Shown: positions 1 to 8,032 of the stretch, piece after piece
How the letters are laid out: the number at the start of each line of letters is the position of its first letter
Position numbering within the stretch: position 1 is the first letter of the stretch
Source: Rubrobacter aplysinae
GTDB lineage: Bacteria; Actinomycetota; Rubrobacteria; Rubrobacterales; Rubrobacteraceae
Direction: 5' to 3'
Assembly: GCF_001029505.1 (NCBI RefSeq)
Contig: NZ_LEKH01000010.1
Location: 1-64,000, forward strand
DNA: 64,000 nucleotides
Notes under the pieces: generated by a model
Seen by the model: the letters and a program-made list of their open reading frames with translations, nothing else
Told to the model about the DNA's origin: nothing
Database searches by the model: none
Translations under genes and position numbers: made by a program

Positions 1-93
1 AACGGATCTCATCTGGTGGCGCTGGTTAGGGCCGGAGCGAAGTTCAGAAACGGAGAGCTGATAGAAGGAAGCGAGGAGAAGGTCGCCGCGTGA
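1..93 (+). CDS. C-terminal end of an unidentified protein (5' partial)
   Basis: The first 30 codons of the window form an open frame ending in TGA at 91-93, with actinobacterial-style codon use. The fragment begins inside the gene. The visible residues are a short hydrophobic strand (LVALVRAG) and a charged tail, which is not enough to name a family. It converges with the racemase gene on the other strand. The 113 bases between them hold nothing I can identify. Confidence 0.5.
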   Translation, partial: NGSHLVALVRAGAKFRNGELIEGSEEKVAA

Positions 94-206
94 CCCGACC
101 TCGATCCACAAGATTTGCAAATATCTCCCGCAAGAGCTCCGCAATAGATTTGCACTCTGCAATATCCGGCGCGCTGTGGAGAGACTCTGCGGCGGTCCTA
201 CCGAGC

Positions 207-1472
207 CTACAGATAGGGGACCGTCTGGGGACCCTCCGGCAGCACGCACAGCCGGGAGCCCGGGCCGGCCTCGTCGAGGGCCTCGCGGACCGTCTCTCCC
301 ACGTTCCAGGTCTTTTGCAGGTGGGCGGCTTCGAGGCGATCCTCTTCGAGAAAGTCGCTGTACACCAGCACCCGCGCCTTTTCCTGGACCTGGGCCTGGA
401 TCTGTACCTGCCACTGGTCCGGCTCGGTACGCTCGCGGCCCTCTATGGAGCGTAGCAGCCCGCCTATCGTGGAGCCGGAGCCCAGCATCCGGTCGTACTC
501 GCCGCCGTCGGGCAGGCCGTCGCGGCACTCGGCGGCGCAGACGATCACACCGCCTTCTTTGACCACTTTCTCGGCAGCGGACATGCCTTTCACGGCCTGG
601 TAGAGATTCTGGTCCAGCGGGTAGCCAGAGTTCGTGGTCAGTACCACGTCGAACGCCTCTTCTAGCTTTACCATCGCGATGTTCCGGGCGGCTCCGCAGG
701 CCGCGTCGTGCATGGCGAAAATCTCGCCGCCGAAAGCCGAAACGACGTGTTGCTCGCGGTTCAGGATCACATCCAGGGCGAAGTCCACCCCCGTAGCGGC
801 GGCGATAGCCCGCACGTCGTCGTGTACCGGATTGCCCTCGCGTACGCCCCACGTGGCCTCCGGACTCCCGATGCGGGCCGCGTCGTGCAGGGTAAGCACG
901 GTATCCAGCCCGGCCAGACCCGGCGCTACCATCTTCGGGCCGCCGGAAAACCCGGCAAAGAAGTGGGGCTCGACGAACCCGGTCGTGATCCGCACGTCGG
1001 CCCTGGCCCACTCCAGATTCAGCCACGTCGGCACCCCGCGCCCAAACTCGCCCATATACACCAGCGAGTACGAGTTGCGGCAGTCGTGGTTCACGACCCG
1101 TACCCGGCCGAGCAACTCCTCGCCGAGCATGTCCAAGAGCTCTTCGCGGGTGTTGCCCCGGTGGGTGCCGGTCGCGACCAGCACGACTACGTCCTCCGGC
1201 TCGACTATCCCGTCGAGCTCGTCGAGCACCACCTGCAGCATCACTTTCCGGGGCTGGGGCCGTGTAACGTCACAGATGGAGATCGCAACCTTCTGACCGG
1301 GGCGTACGAGATCCCGCAGGGGCGGCCCGGACACGGGTCTTTTCACGGCCTCGCGCAGGAGCCCGGCAGGGTCCTCAGCCCCGGGATGGTACTCGGGCTC
1401 TACCACGGTGGCCCGGTCCCCCGGCACCTCTACCGGTAGACCATCGGTGCCGTAGGCCAGCCTCACCTCCAC
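207..1472 (-). CDS. larA: LarA-family nickel-dependent lactate racemase (DUF2088)
   Basis: The 421-residue product matches the LarA/DUF2088 family, whose members racemise lactate or related 2-hydroxyacids with a nickel-pincer nucleotide cofactor. Visible family motifs are SICDVTRP (residues 65-72), TGTHR (101-105), and EPHFFAGFSGGPK (168-180). The lysine at 180 sits where LarA links the cofactor covalently, and His170 and the His in TGTHR fit the active-site histidines. Length is normal. The cofactor-maturation genes larB, larC and larE are not in this window, so either they lie elsewhere or this member has another substrate. An upstream gene on the same strand ends 76 bases away. Family is secure; the exact substrate is not. 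Confidence 0.85.
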   Translation of the reverse strand: MEVRLAYGTDGLPVEVPGDRATVVEPEYHPGAEDPAGLLREAVKRPVSGPPLRDLVRPGQKVAISICDVTRPQPRKVMLQVVLDELDGIVEPEDVVVLVATGTHRGNTREELLDMLGEELLGRVRVVNHDCRNSYSLVYMGEFGRGVPTWLNLEWARADVRITTGFVEPHFFAGFSGGPKMVAPGLAGLDTVLTLHDAARIGSPEATWGVREGNPVHDDVRAIAAATGVDFALDVILNREQHVVSAFGGEIFAMHDAACGAARNIAMVKLEEAFDVVLTTNSGYPLDQNLYQAVKGMSAAEKVVKEGGVIVCAAECRDGLPDGGEYDRMLGSGSTIGGLLRSIEGRERTEPDQWQVQIQAQVQEKARVLVYSDFLEEDRLEAAHLQKTWNVGETVREALDEAGPGSRLCVLPEGPQTVPYL

Positions 1473-1548
1473 GTCTCCTCCTTCCCGAGTATCTCCTCGT
1501 GCAGCAACGTGACTCTAGGCCAGGGCCCGCGCCCGCAGGCCGCCGGCT

Positions 1549-1857
1549 CTAATCCTCCTGACTATCGCGGACCGAGCGGACCATGTCTTCCTGGGAGCGC
1601 CCGGTCTCGTCCCGGCGGTCGTCCATCTTCAGGATGGTGTACACCCGCCCGGCGCCCTGACGAAACACCGCCTCCTGGGCGCCGGCAAGGGCCTCGAAGA
1701 GCTCCCCGGGTGAGTCGGCCTCCACACTGGTCCCGGTCGCGGTCAGGGTGACCCGGAGCCCGGACGCCTCCAGCTCCGAGACCGCCGCGGCCACGTACTC
1801 GCTGACGCTGGACGAGCCCGTCCCTATGGGTATTACGCTGATCTCCGCGTTGACCAT
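1549..1857 (-). CDS. UPF0045/MTH1187-family (thiamine-binding YqgV-like) protein
   Basis: A 102-residue protein beginning with MVNAEISVIPIGTG and containing ASGLRVTLTATGTSVE, the signature of the MTH1187/YkoF-related UPF0045 family. Members form a ferredoxin-like fold tetramer and bind thiamine or a similar ligand; the physiological role is unsettled. I chose the ATG at 1857 because a strong GGAGGAGG lies just upstream. The longer frame to 1899 adds 14 unconserved residues with no binding site. It lies 76 bases upstream of larA and 163 bases downstream of the antiporter gene, all on one strand. Nothing links it functionally to either neighbour. Confidence 0.78.
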   Translation of the reverse strand: MVNAEISVIPIGTGSSSVSEYVAAAVSELEASGLRVTLTATGTSVEADSPGELFEALAGAQEAVFRQGAGRVYTILKMDDRRDETGRSQEDMVRSVRDSQED

Positions 1858-2020
1858 GTCCCTCCTCCGAAGATTATTTAGGCGGGCATCCGGGCCCACC
1901 CGGCCCTCTTACCCACGGCCAGTTTATACTTTCCGGCGGCCCGGCGGTTCAGCGTCCGTTAGCCACGAGCTCCCCCAAAGACCGGTACGCACCGCCGGAG
2001 ACCGGCTCGGAAGGGGCGGC

Positions 2021-3244
2021 TCATCCATCCTGGCCACCCTCCGGCGTATCCCTCGATACACCCAGCCGGCGCGCGACCGGGGCGGCGCTCAGGCCATACA
2101 CGGCAACGGTTGCGAGGATGACGAGGAATGCCAGCGGCGCGAGCGCCTCCGCCCCGGGCACCCCGGCGGCCGAGAGCTTCAGCCCGAACACCGAGGCGAC
2201 GGAGGCGGCCACTATCCCGCGAGGCGCCATCCAGGAGAGGAAGGCCCGCTCGCGTCCGGAGAGGCCTGAGCGGTAGGTCGAAGCCAGGACCGCGAGCGGG
2301 CGCACCACGAGTACCAGCCCGAGCACGAAGAAGAGAGTGCCGAGGGTGGCCACGGCGCCCAGCTCCTCCAGACCCAGCCGGGCGGAGAGCAGGATGAAGA
2401 GTATCGCCAGAAACAGCTCCCGCAGCTCCTCCTTGAAGTCTATGATGCCCTCGACGGCGACCCTCCGCTGGTTGGCGAGCACCAGCCCCATGAGCGTAAC
2501 CGCAAGCAGCCCGGACTCGGCCCGGATCAGGTCGGAGACCGCGAAGGTTAGCAGCACTACCGCGAGCGTCACGCCGTTCCTCAGATGCTCCGGCACCCAT
2601 CCCCGTAGCAGGACCACGAACAAGAATCCCCCGCCCGCCGCCCCCGCGAGCAGGCCGGCGAGGACGGTCAGGGCGAAACCAGCCAGCAGGGACGCGGGCT
2701 CCTCCCCCGAGCTCGCCGCGAGGATGCCCTGGAAGACGAGCACCGCGAGTATCGCGCCTATCGGGTCCACGAGTATCCCCTCCCATTTCAGGGCGGAGTT
2801 GAGCCGCTCTCTGGGCCGCGCGTGCTCCAGCAACGGCAGCACCACCGTCGGGCCCGAGACCACGAGGAGAGCGCCGAGCAGCACCGAGACCTGTATCCCG
2901 AGCCCCAGCAAATAGTATGCGGCCACGGAGGTAAGGAGCCACGTCAGCAGCACCCCGACGCTTATCAGGCCCCGCACCGCCCTCCGCACACCGCGCACCT
3001 CCGCTACGCGAAGGTTCAGGCCGCCCTCAAACAGGATCACCGAGACCAGCAACGACGCCACGGGGGATAGAAGGTCGCCCAGCAAGGCATCGGGATCTAT
3101 TATCCCGGTAACCGGCCCGACCAGGAGCCCGACCAAGAGGAGACAAAGTATGGAGGGTATGCCCAGCCGCGCGGCGAGCCACTGGGCCCCGACCCCGGCC
3201 GCCACGACGCCGCCGAGCCCCAGCAGCGGTTCCGCTACGGCCAC
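2021..3244 (-). CDS. CPA1-family sodium/proton (or potassium/proton) antiporter, NhaP-like
   Basis: A 407-residue polytopic membrane protein with about 12 predicted hydrophobic segments from residue 5 to 395. Visible signatures include the unwound-helix region VSGPTVVLPLLEH (about 130-142) and EGILVDPIGA (about 154-163), with the Asp-Pro typical of CPA1 exchangers. It ends soon after the last membrane segment, so it lacks the TrkA/RCK nucleotide-binding domain found in longer NhaP2 or KefB-like members. The likely role is cytoplasmic pH and cation homeostasis. The start is a GTG with an AAGG about nine bases upstream. Ion selectivity cannot be read from the sequence. Confidence 0.85.
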   Translation of the reverse strand: MAVAEPLLGLGGVVAAGVGAQWLAARLGIPSILCLLLVGLLVGPVTGIIDPDALLGDLLSPVASLLVSVILFEGGLNLRVAEVRGVRRAVRGLISVGVLLTWLLTSVAAYYLLGLGIQVSVLLGALLVVSGPTVVLPLLEHARPRERLNSALKWEGILVDPIGAILAVLVFQGILAASSGEEPASLLAGFALTVLAGLLAGAAGGGFLFVVLLRGWVPEHLRNGVTLAVVLLTFAVSDLIRAESGLLAVTLMGLVLANQRRVAVEGIIDFKEELRELFLAILFILLSARLGLEELGAVATLGTLFFVLGLVLVVRPLAVLASTYRSGLSGRERAFLSWMAPRGIVAASVASVFGLKLSAAGVPGAEALAPLAFLVILATVAVYGLSAAPVARRLGVSRDTPEGGQDG

Positions 3245-3709
3245 GGTGTATGGCCTTTTCGTAGGGCTCCGTCGAGCGTGGCGGGGTGAGCCGTGGGTCT
3301 CCGGCAGGTTTCACCGGGCGGAGGCCGTCGAGCCTCCGGCGCGTCTGTCAGGGAGCCTGCTTCGGCCCGGAGCATATTGTTAGATCCGACCATGACGAAT
3401 ACGCAACCTCACGGCCCCGGCCTTTATGAGCTTTATGACGCTTCTCATTACGGTCATTATGGCTGACGCCGTTGAATCTGCACGCGGAGGCGCGTGGCGA
3501 ACGCGTGGCGGACACCCGGCTTCCCCGCGTCCAGGTTTTCCTATCCGGCTGGTAGCGGTTCAGCCAGAGACGAGGGTAAGCGCTTTATCTCCGCAAGTTA
3601 CCGCCACTACTAATCGTGAACCGAGGAGCACCCGTGCCCTGGCCGGAGAGCGCCGCGGCTGGATGACGCCTGGTTAATAGATGCCTGATCGGGGGCTGCG
3701 GCCCATCTC
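3245..3709. other. Intergenic region without a recognisable gene
   Basis: This 465-bp stretch must hold the antiporter promoter (minus strand) and the 3' flank of the HMCES gene. The part near 3420-3480 is noticeably richer in A and T, with TTTATGA repeated twice. On the minus strand TTGCGT and TAACAA stand 18 bases apart at about 3379-3408, a weak promoter candidate. GC-rich hairpins occur in the antiporter leader, for example GGAGGC/GGCCTCC near 3321-3337. I could not match it to a known riboswitch. Open frames here have poor coding character. Confidence 0.4.
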
Positions 3710-4399
3710 TCAGTACGAGAGGTCCACGGGCTCGACGCACGAGGCGTCGTCGTTTGCGGGCCGGTTGACGTGGGTGCTCACGGGATACGCCCGCATGCTC
3801 TCCGAGGCGTGGGGCGCCAGCAGGGGAAGTAGCTTCTCGGCGTCGCTGGTGCCGGGATCCAGCCACGGGCCGTAGTGCTCGGGGGAGAGTATCACGGGCA
3901 TCCTGTGGTGGATACCGCTCATCAGCTCGTTGGCCTCCGTCGTGATAATGGTCGTGCTCTGTATCTTCTCCCCCTCGGCGGACTCCCAGCTCTCCCACAG
4001 CCCGGCGAATGCGTAGGGTGAGCCGTCGGACATCTGGAGGTAGTACGGCTGTTTGGGGCCGGACTCCCCGGCTGCGGGACGTTGCCACTCGTAGAAGCCG
4101 TCGGCCGGGATCAGGCACCGCCTCCGCTTTAGCGCCGCCTTGAAGGCCGGCTTGCGGGCGACGCTCTCGGCGCGGGCGTTGATCATGCGCAGTCCTATGC
4201 CGGGGTCGTCGGCCCAGTGGGGAACCAGGCCCCAGCGCAGCTTTCTGAGCCTGCGTCGTCCCTCCGCATCCGCCCCGACGGCGGCTATATCGGCGCCCGG
4301 AGCCACGTTGAAGCTCGGGGCGAGCCGTGGCGACTCGCCCGAGACGCCGAAGCGTCCGGCGAGACCCTCCACCGTGGTAAGTGTAAACCTGCCGCACAT
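3710..4399 (-). CDS. HMCES/YedK-family SOS response-associated (SRAP) protein, abasic-site crosslinker
   Basis: A 229-residue SRAP protein starting MCGRFTLT. Cys2 becomes the N-terminal nucleophile after Met removal and forms a thiazolidine crosslink with abasic sites in single-stranded DNA. Other conserved parts are visible: INARAES (catalytic Asn), RCLIPADGFYEW (Glu), FAGLWESW and HHRMPVIL (His). Length and motif order match E. coli YedK and human HMCES. The start is fixed because Cys must be residue 2. It stands alone between unrelated genes. No clear LexA-type operator is seen upstream, so SOS control is not shown by the sequence. Confidence 0.93.
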   Translation of the reverse strand: MCGRFTLTTVEGLAGRFGVSGESPRLAPSFNVAPGADIAAVGADAEGRRRLRKLRWGLVPHWADDPGIGLRMINARAESVARKPAFKAALKRRRCLIPADGFYEWQRPAAGESGPKQPYYLQMSDGSPYAFAGLWESWESAEGEKIQSTTIITTEANELMSGIHHRMPVILSPEHYGPWLDPGTSDAEKLLPLLAPHASESMRAYPVSTHVNRPANDDASCVEPVDLSY

Positions 4400-4463
4400 A
4401 CGGAGATTATCCCCGTTTGCGCAGGCTTCTCAACCCGGATTCCAGAAGAGATCGTCTCATTAT

Positions 4464-6338
4464 CTACCTCACGAACTCCCGGAGGTTGTCCCAGAGTATG
4501 TACAGACCTATGGCGAGGACCGCGAAGACCACGATCTCCCAGAAGAACTGGTACAGCAGAAGCAGGGCCGCCACCACCGCGAGACCGGCGTTGGCGCTGC
4601 CGACCAGGCTGGTGAGCCTGCCCCGGAAACCGGCCTCCACGAACGCGAACAACGAGAAGCTCAACACCAGCGCCACCAGGATGTGATCCCGTTGGTAAGT
4701 CGCCACGACGACCAGCACGATAAGCATCAGCCCGACGCTCACCGCGGCCCACAGCTCGGCGATCCGGCCCGCCTTTATCTGCACCTCGGAGGCCGGTCGC
4801 TGGGGGTTCGCGACGTGTACGTCCACCGGCCCCCGCTCTCCCCGCCGGAGCCTCTCGGCGTGCCGGGCGAGGGAGCCTTCCACGAGCTCACCGGTCGCCA
4901 CCTCCTCCCGCAACCCTCTCGCCTCCGAGGACAATGCCTGGATGCGCTCCCGGCGCAGACGGTACGGGTCTTCGAGGTGCGAGAGGTCGCGCATGGCGGC
5001 GGCCTCCATCCCGAGCCGCTTGAGCTCGCGGTCCTTCGTCTCTATCTCCGCCCGCGCCGCCTCCCGGCGGGCACGGATCTCCTCCATCCTGTGGCTTATG
5101 GTCGCGGCCTCTTCGCCGATGGTCGGGACCTTGTCGAGCCCGGCCCAGCCCACGGGGTCATACCACTCGCGGCTGATGCCCTTGTCCCGGTCGTACATGG
5201 GCCCGGCGGGCGCGTCCTCGCCCTCGAACGGGTCCCGAGTGTACAGTCCCCACAGCCCCCGGTACTCCGACACCCATCCCGGCGGCGGGTCGCCCATCAC
5301 ACGGGGCTCGTCCCACTCGTGATCCCCTCCGGGGCCGACGGTCAGCCCGTCTCCCCTGGCGTAGTCCACGAACGGGATGCTGAAGCGTTTGAGCGGGTCA
5401 CGGTCCGTGTACTGGCGCAGGGCGTCGTTCCAGACCTTCTCGGCGGCGTCGCGGAGGCGCGCCAGGGGCTTGGGGGGCCGTATCTCTAGCTCCGTGAGGT
5501 ACTCGCCCCGGACGTACCGGCTGGCGTGGGAGCCGCTACACACGTAGACGACCGGATGATCGTCCACCGTCTCCAGCTCCGGGTCGTCCCACCGGCGGCG
5601 CAGGTCGTCGCCGGTCTCGTTGTGTGCCGAGTAGGCTGCCCACTCGGGCACCACCCCGCCGCTCTCGGTGCGCGAGAGGTAGACAAAGACCTTCTCCCAG
5701 TCGGCCTCGTGGTCGTTGGCACCGTAGTAACCCGAGCGCCAGTCGTTGAAGGCGTAGAACAGCCAGTACTGAAGCACGATCCAGCCGTTCTGCCGCACGA
5801 CCCGCCCGTGGTAGCGGTAGTGCTCGTCCTCGTGCATCGCCCGCCGGTACGTGTCGAGCGCCTCCTCGACGGCCTCGCCGGGGACGCGGCCCCGGGCCAG
5901 CAGGGCGAGCGAGTACAGGGCGTCGGCGAACCGGGAGACGTACCCGACCCGCGCCAGACGGCCCCGGCCGGGCCGGAAGAGCTTCCTGTGCCGGGCCAGG
6001 CTCTTGCGGTGATCCAGCCAGGGCCGCAAGGTCTGGTCCCTACGGCTCCTGTTGCCCTCGCCGGCGGAGTCGGTCACGATCAGGTAATGCACCGCGCCGA
6101 ACTCGTCGTCGGGCTGCTGGGCGAGCCGCTCCAAGTTTAGCTTGCCCCGGCTGGCGGCCCGCACCGCTTCCTCTCCGGGACGCTCGACCCACAGTGCGCA
6201 GGCCTCGACGTAGGGCTCGACGTCCATCGGGTAGAACCTCTCGCCCTTCGTGAACCGCAGCGCCGGCTCGTATCGCCGCAGGAGCTCCCGGTCCGTGGCG
6301 TCCGCCCCGACCTCCGCCCCGCTCGTGCGGCCAACCAC
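4464..6338 (-). CDS. Membrane-anchored protein with VPS62-like domain, coiled coil and C-terminal membrane helices
   Basis: The 624-residue product has no assigned function. Residues about 187-275 resemble the VPS62 family core: YWLFYAFNDW, NDHEADWEKVFVYL, WAAYSAHNETGDD and HPVVYVCSGSHASR occur in the order seen in eukaryotic Vps62-like proteins. Residues about 405-500 are charged and heptad-like, suggesting a coiled coil, and residues about 530-620 carry four hydrophobic helices. The GTG start at 6338 shares its first base with the TAG stop of the upstream gene, so the two are probably translationally coupled. The long in-frame extension to 6551 is a shadow of that upstream gene. What the VPS62 module does in bacteria is not established. 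Confidence 0.6.
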   Translation of the reverse strand: MVGRTSGAEVGADATDRELLRRYEPALRFTKGERFYPMDVEPYVEACALWVERPGEEAVRAASRGKLNLERLAQQPDDEFGAVHYLIVTDSAGEGNRSRRDQTLRPWLDHRKSLARHRKLFRPGRGRLARVGYVSRFADALYSLALLARGRVPGEAVEEALDTYRRAMHEDEHYRYHGRVVRQNGWIVLQYWLFYAFNDWRSGYYGANDHEADWEKVFVYLSRTESGGVVPEWAAYSAHNETGDDLRRRWDDPELETVDDHPVVYVCSGSHASRYVRGEYLTELEIRPPKPLARLRDAAEKVWNDALRQYTDRDPLKRFSIPFVDYARGDGLTVGPGGDHEWDEPRVMGDPPPGWVSEYRGLWGLYTRDPFEGEDAPAGPMYDRDKGISREWYDPVGWAGLDKVPTIGEEAATISHRMEEIRARREAARAEIETKDRELKRLGMEAAAMRDLSHLEDPYRLRRERIQALSSEARGLREEVATGELVEGSLARHAERLRRGERGPVDVHVANPQRPASEVQIKAGRIAELWAAVSVGLMLIVLVVVATYQRDHILVALVLSFSLFAFVEAGFRGRLTSLVGSANAGLAVVAALLLLYQFFWEIVVFAVLAIGLYILWDNLREFVR

Positions 6339-6814
6339 TATCCCACGCTCCCGGGCCAGAGCCGGATCGGGGCGTGCATTATGGTGCGGACGTCTCTGGA
6401 GTTCAGATACAGTATGGTGAGCACGCAGTAGGCCATCACCGGGTAGACAAAGGCCGGCGCGATCCCGGTGTACAGGAGCAGGCACGCCCCGAGACAGAGC
6501 CCCTGTGAGACGGACGCGACCACCCAGCCCTTGCGCCTGAGCAAGAACCACATGCCGGAGAGCAGCATCAGGGCGGCGGACGGTACGAACAGCACCACGA
6601 TCAGCGCACCCCCGCCCTCCGCGCCGCCGGAGAGCAGCCCCTCCACCACCTCACTCCAGCCGATGCCCTCGGCGAGGCTCTGCCGGCTCACCACCGCCAG
6701 CCAGTACAGAACCAGCCCGCCGAGCCCCAGAGCCTGTACCACGAGCAGCGTCCCGACTATCCTGACGGGCCGGTAATATGCCCGCTCCTCACTCACCGGG
6801 GCCAACCCGCGCAT
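6338..6814 (-). CDS. Small four-helix membrane protein coupled to the VPS62-like gene
   Basis: A 158-residue protein with four strongly hydrophobic segments (about residues 17-40, 67-90, 96-115 and 118-138) and short charged loops. I do not recognise the family. I chose the ATG at 6814; a GTG 18 bases further in is also possible. The upstream extension to 7165 overlaps the divergent glutaminase gene and is not coding. Its stop codon overlaps the start of the VPS62-like gene by one base, so the two products are likely made in a fixed ratio and may form one membrane complex (inference). Confidence 0.55.
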   Translation of the reverse strand: MRGLAPVSEERAYYRPVRIVGTLLVVQALGLGGLVLYWLAVVSRQSLAEGIGWSEVVEGLLSGGAEGGGALIVVLFVPSAALMLLSGMWFLLRRKGWVVASVSQGLCLGACLLLYTGIAPAFVYPVMAYCVLTILYLNSRDVRTIMHAPIRLWPGSVG

Positions 6815-7012
6815 CCCCCGGACGTCCCGTACGGACCCGGGCTCCCCGCCCAGGCACCGCCGTCTCTCTAATCTCTCTCGAATTCCGGGGACCGTGAAGC
6901 ATCCTGCGGGTGAGTCTACAGTAAACTCGTCTCCGGCGTCCGTACCCGGCAGGATGTCCGACAGGGAGCACCGGAGAGCCGGAAGACCAACGTACGAAAA
7001 AGGAGACTGCGG

Positions 7013-8005
7013 GTGGGTAAAGGGCACGTAGACCCTCGCATAGACGATAAGCTGGAAGAGCTCTACAGGCGGCACCTCGACGCCGAGGAGCCCACGCTCG
7101 CAAAATACTACACTCCCGGGCGCGGGTACTACCCTCCCGAACTGGCCGGGGAGGAGCGGGACCATTTCGGCGTCTGCCTGGTCTCCACCGACGGTCAGGT
7201 CTACGGGGCCGGCGACTACGAGCTACGCTTCGCGCTGCAGTCGCTCTCCAAGGTCTTCGTGTACGGCATGGCCCTCTGCGACCACGGCCGCGAGCGCGTC
7301 CTGGAGAACGTCGGCGTCGAGCCCAGCGGAAACGCCTTCAACTCCCTCGTCTTCGACGAGCGTTACAACCGCCCGTTCAACCCGATGGTCAACTCCGGCG
7401 CGCTCGCGACCACCGACCTGATCGCCGCCGAGGGCTACACGGAGGCCTGGGAGAGGATTCGCGGCACCTTCGGGGTGTACGCCGCCGACGACACCCTCGA
7501 GGCGGACGAGGAGATCTTCCGCGAGGAGATGCGCGACGCCGACCGCAACCGCGCGACCGCCTACCTCATGCGCAGCTACGGCATGATCGGACGCGAGGTG
7601 GAGAACACGCTAGCGCTGTATCTGAGGCAGTGCTCGATCCCGGTAAACTGCCAGGACCTGGCGACGATGGCCGCCACCCTAGCCAACGGCGGCACCAACC
7701 CCATAACCGGCAGGCAGGCCATCGAGCGTCCCTACGTGCGGGACATCCTGAGCGTGATGTACACCTGCGGCATGTACGACTTCGCCGGACAGTGGGCCTA
7801 CGAGGTCGGCATACCGGCCAAAAGCGGCGTGAGCGGCGGCATCCTCGCGGTCATCCCGGGCAAGTTCGGCATAGGGGTATTCTCACCGGGCCTCGACGTC
7901 CAGGGCAACAGCGTCCGGGGCATCGCCGTCTGCGAGGAACTGTCCGACCGTCTCGGGCTGCACGTGTTCGCCAACGAGAGCGAGGACGCGCTCCTGCAAG
8001 CATAG
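7013..8005 (+). CDS. glsA: Glutaminase
   Basis: A 330-residue serine-dependent glutaminase that hydrolyses glutamine to glutamate and ammonia. It has the beta-lactamase-like fold signature: Ser77-x-x-Lys80 in FALQSLSKVF, then FNPMVNSGAL, YLRQCSIPVNCQDLA, and KSGVSGGI near the C terminus. The start is GTG with an AAAGGAG eight to nine bases upstream. The gene is divergent from the membrane cassette, with 198 bases between the two starts. There is no ankyrin or STAS extension, so this is the short single-domain form. Confidence 0.93.
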   Translation: MGKGHVDPRIDDKLEELYRRHLDAEEPTLAKYYTPGRGYYPPELAGEERDHFGVCLVSTDGQVYGAGDYELRFALQSLSKVFVYGMALCDHGRERVLENVGVEPSGNAFNSLVFDERYNRPFNPMVNSGALATTDLIAAEGYTEAWERIRGTFGVYAADDTLEADEEIFREEMRDADRNRATAYLMRSYGMIGREVENTLALYLRQCSIPVNCQDLATMAATLANGGTNPITGRQAIERPYVRDILSVMYTCGMYDFAGQWAYEVGIPAKSGVSGGILAVIPGKFGIGVFSPGLDVQGNSVRGIAVCEELSDRLGLHVFANESEDALLQA

Positions 8006-8032
8006 GGAGTCGGGGAGGGAGTCAGCGGGGCG

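Noticed and set aside
3245-3709. Cation-sensing riboswitch upstream of the antiporter
   Set aside because: Hairpins exist, but I could not align conserved loops of the lithium/sodium or ydaO riboswitch classes.
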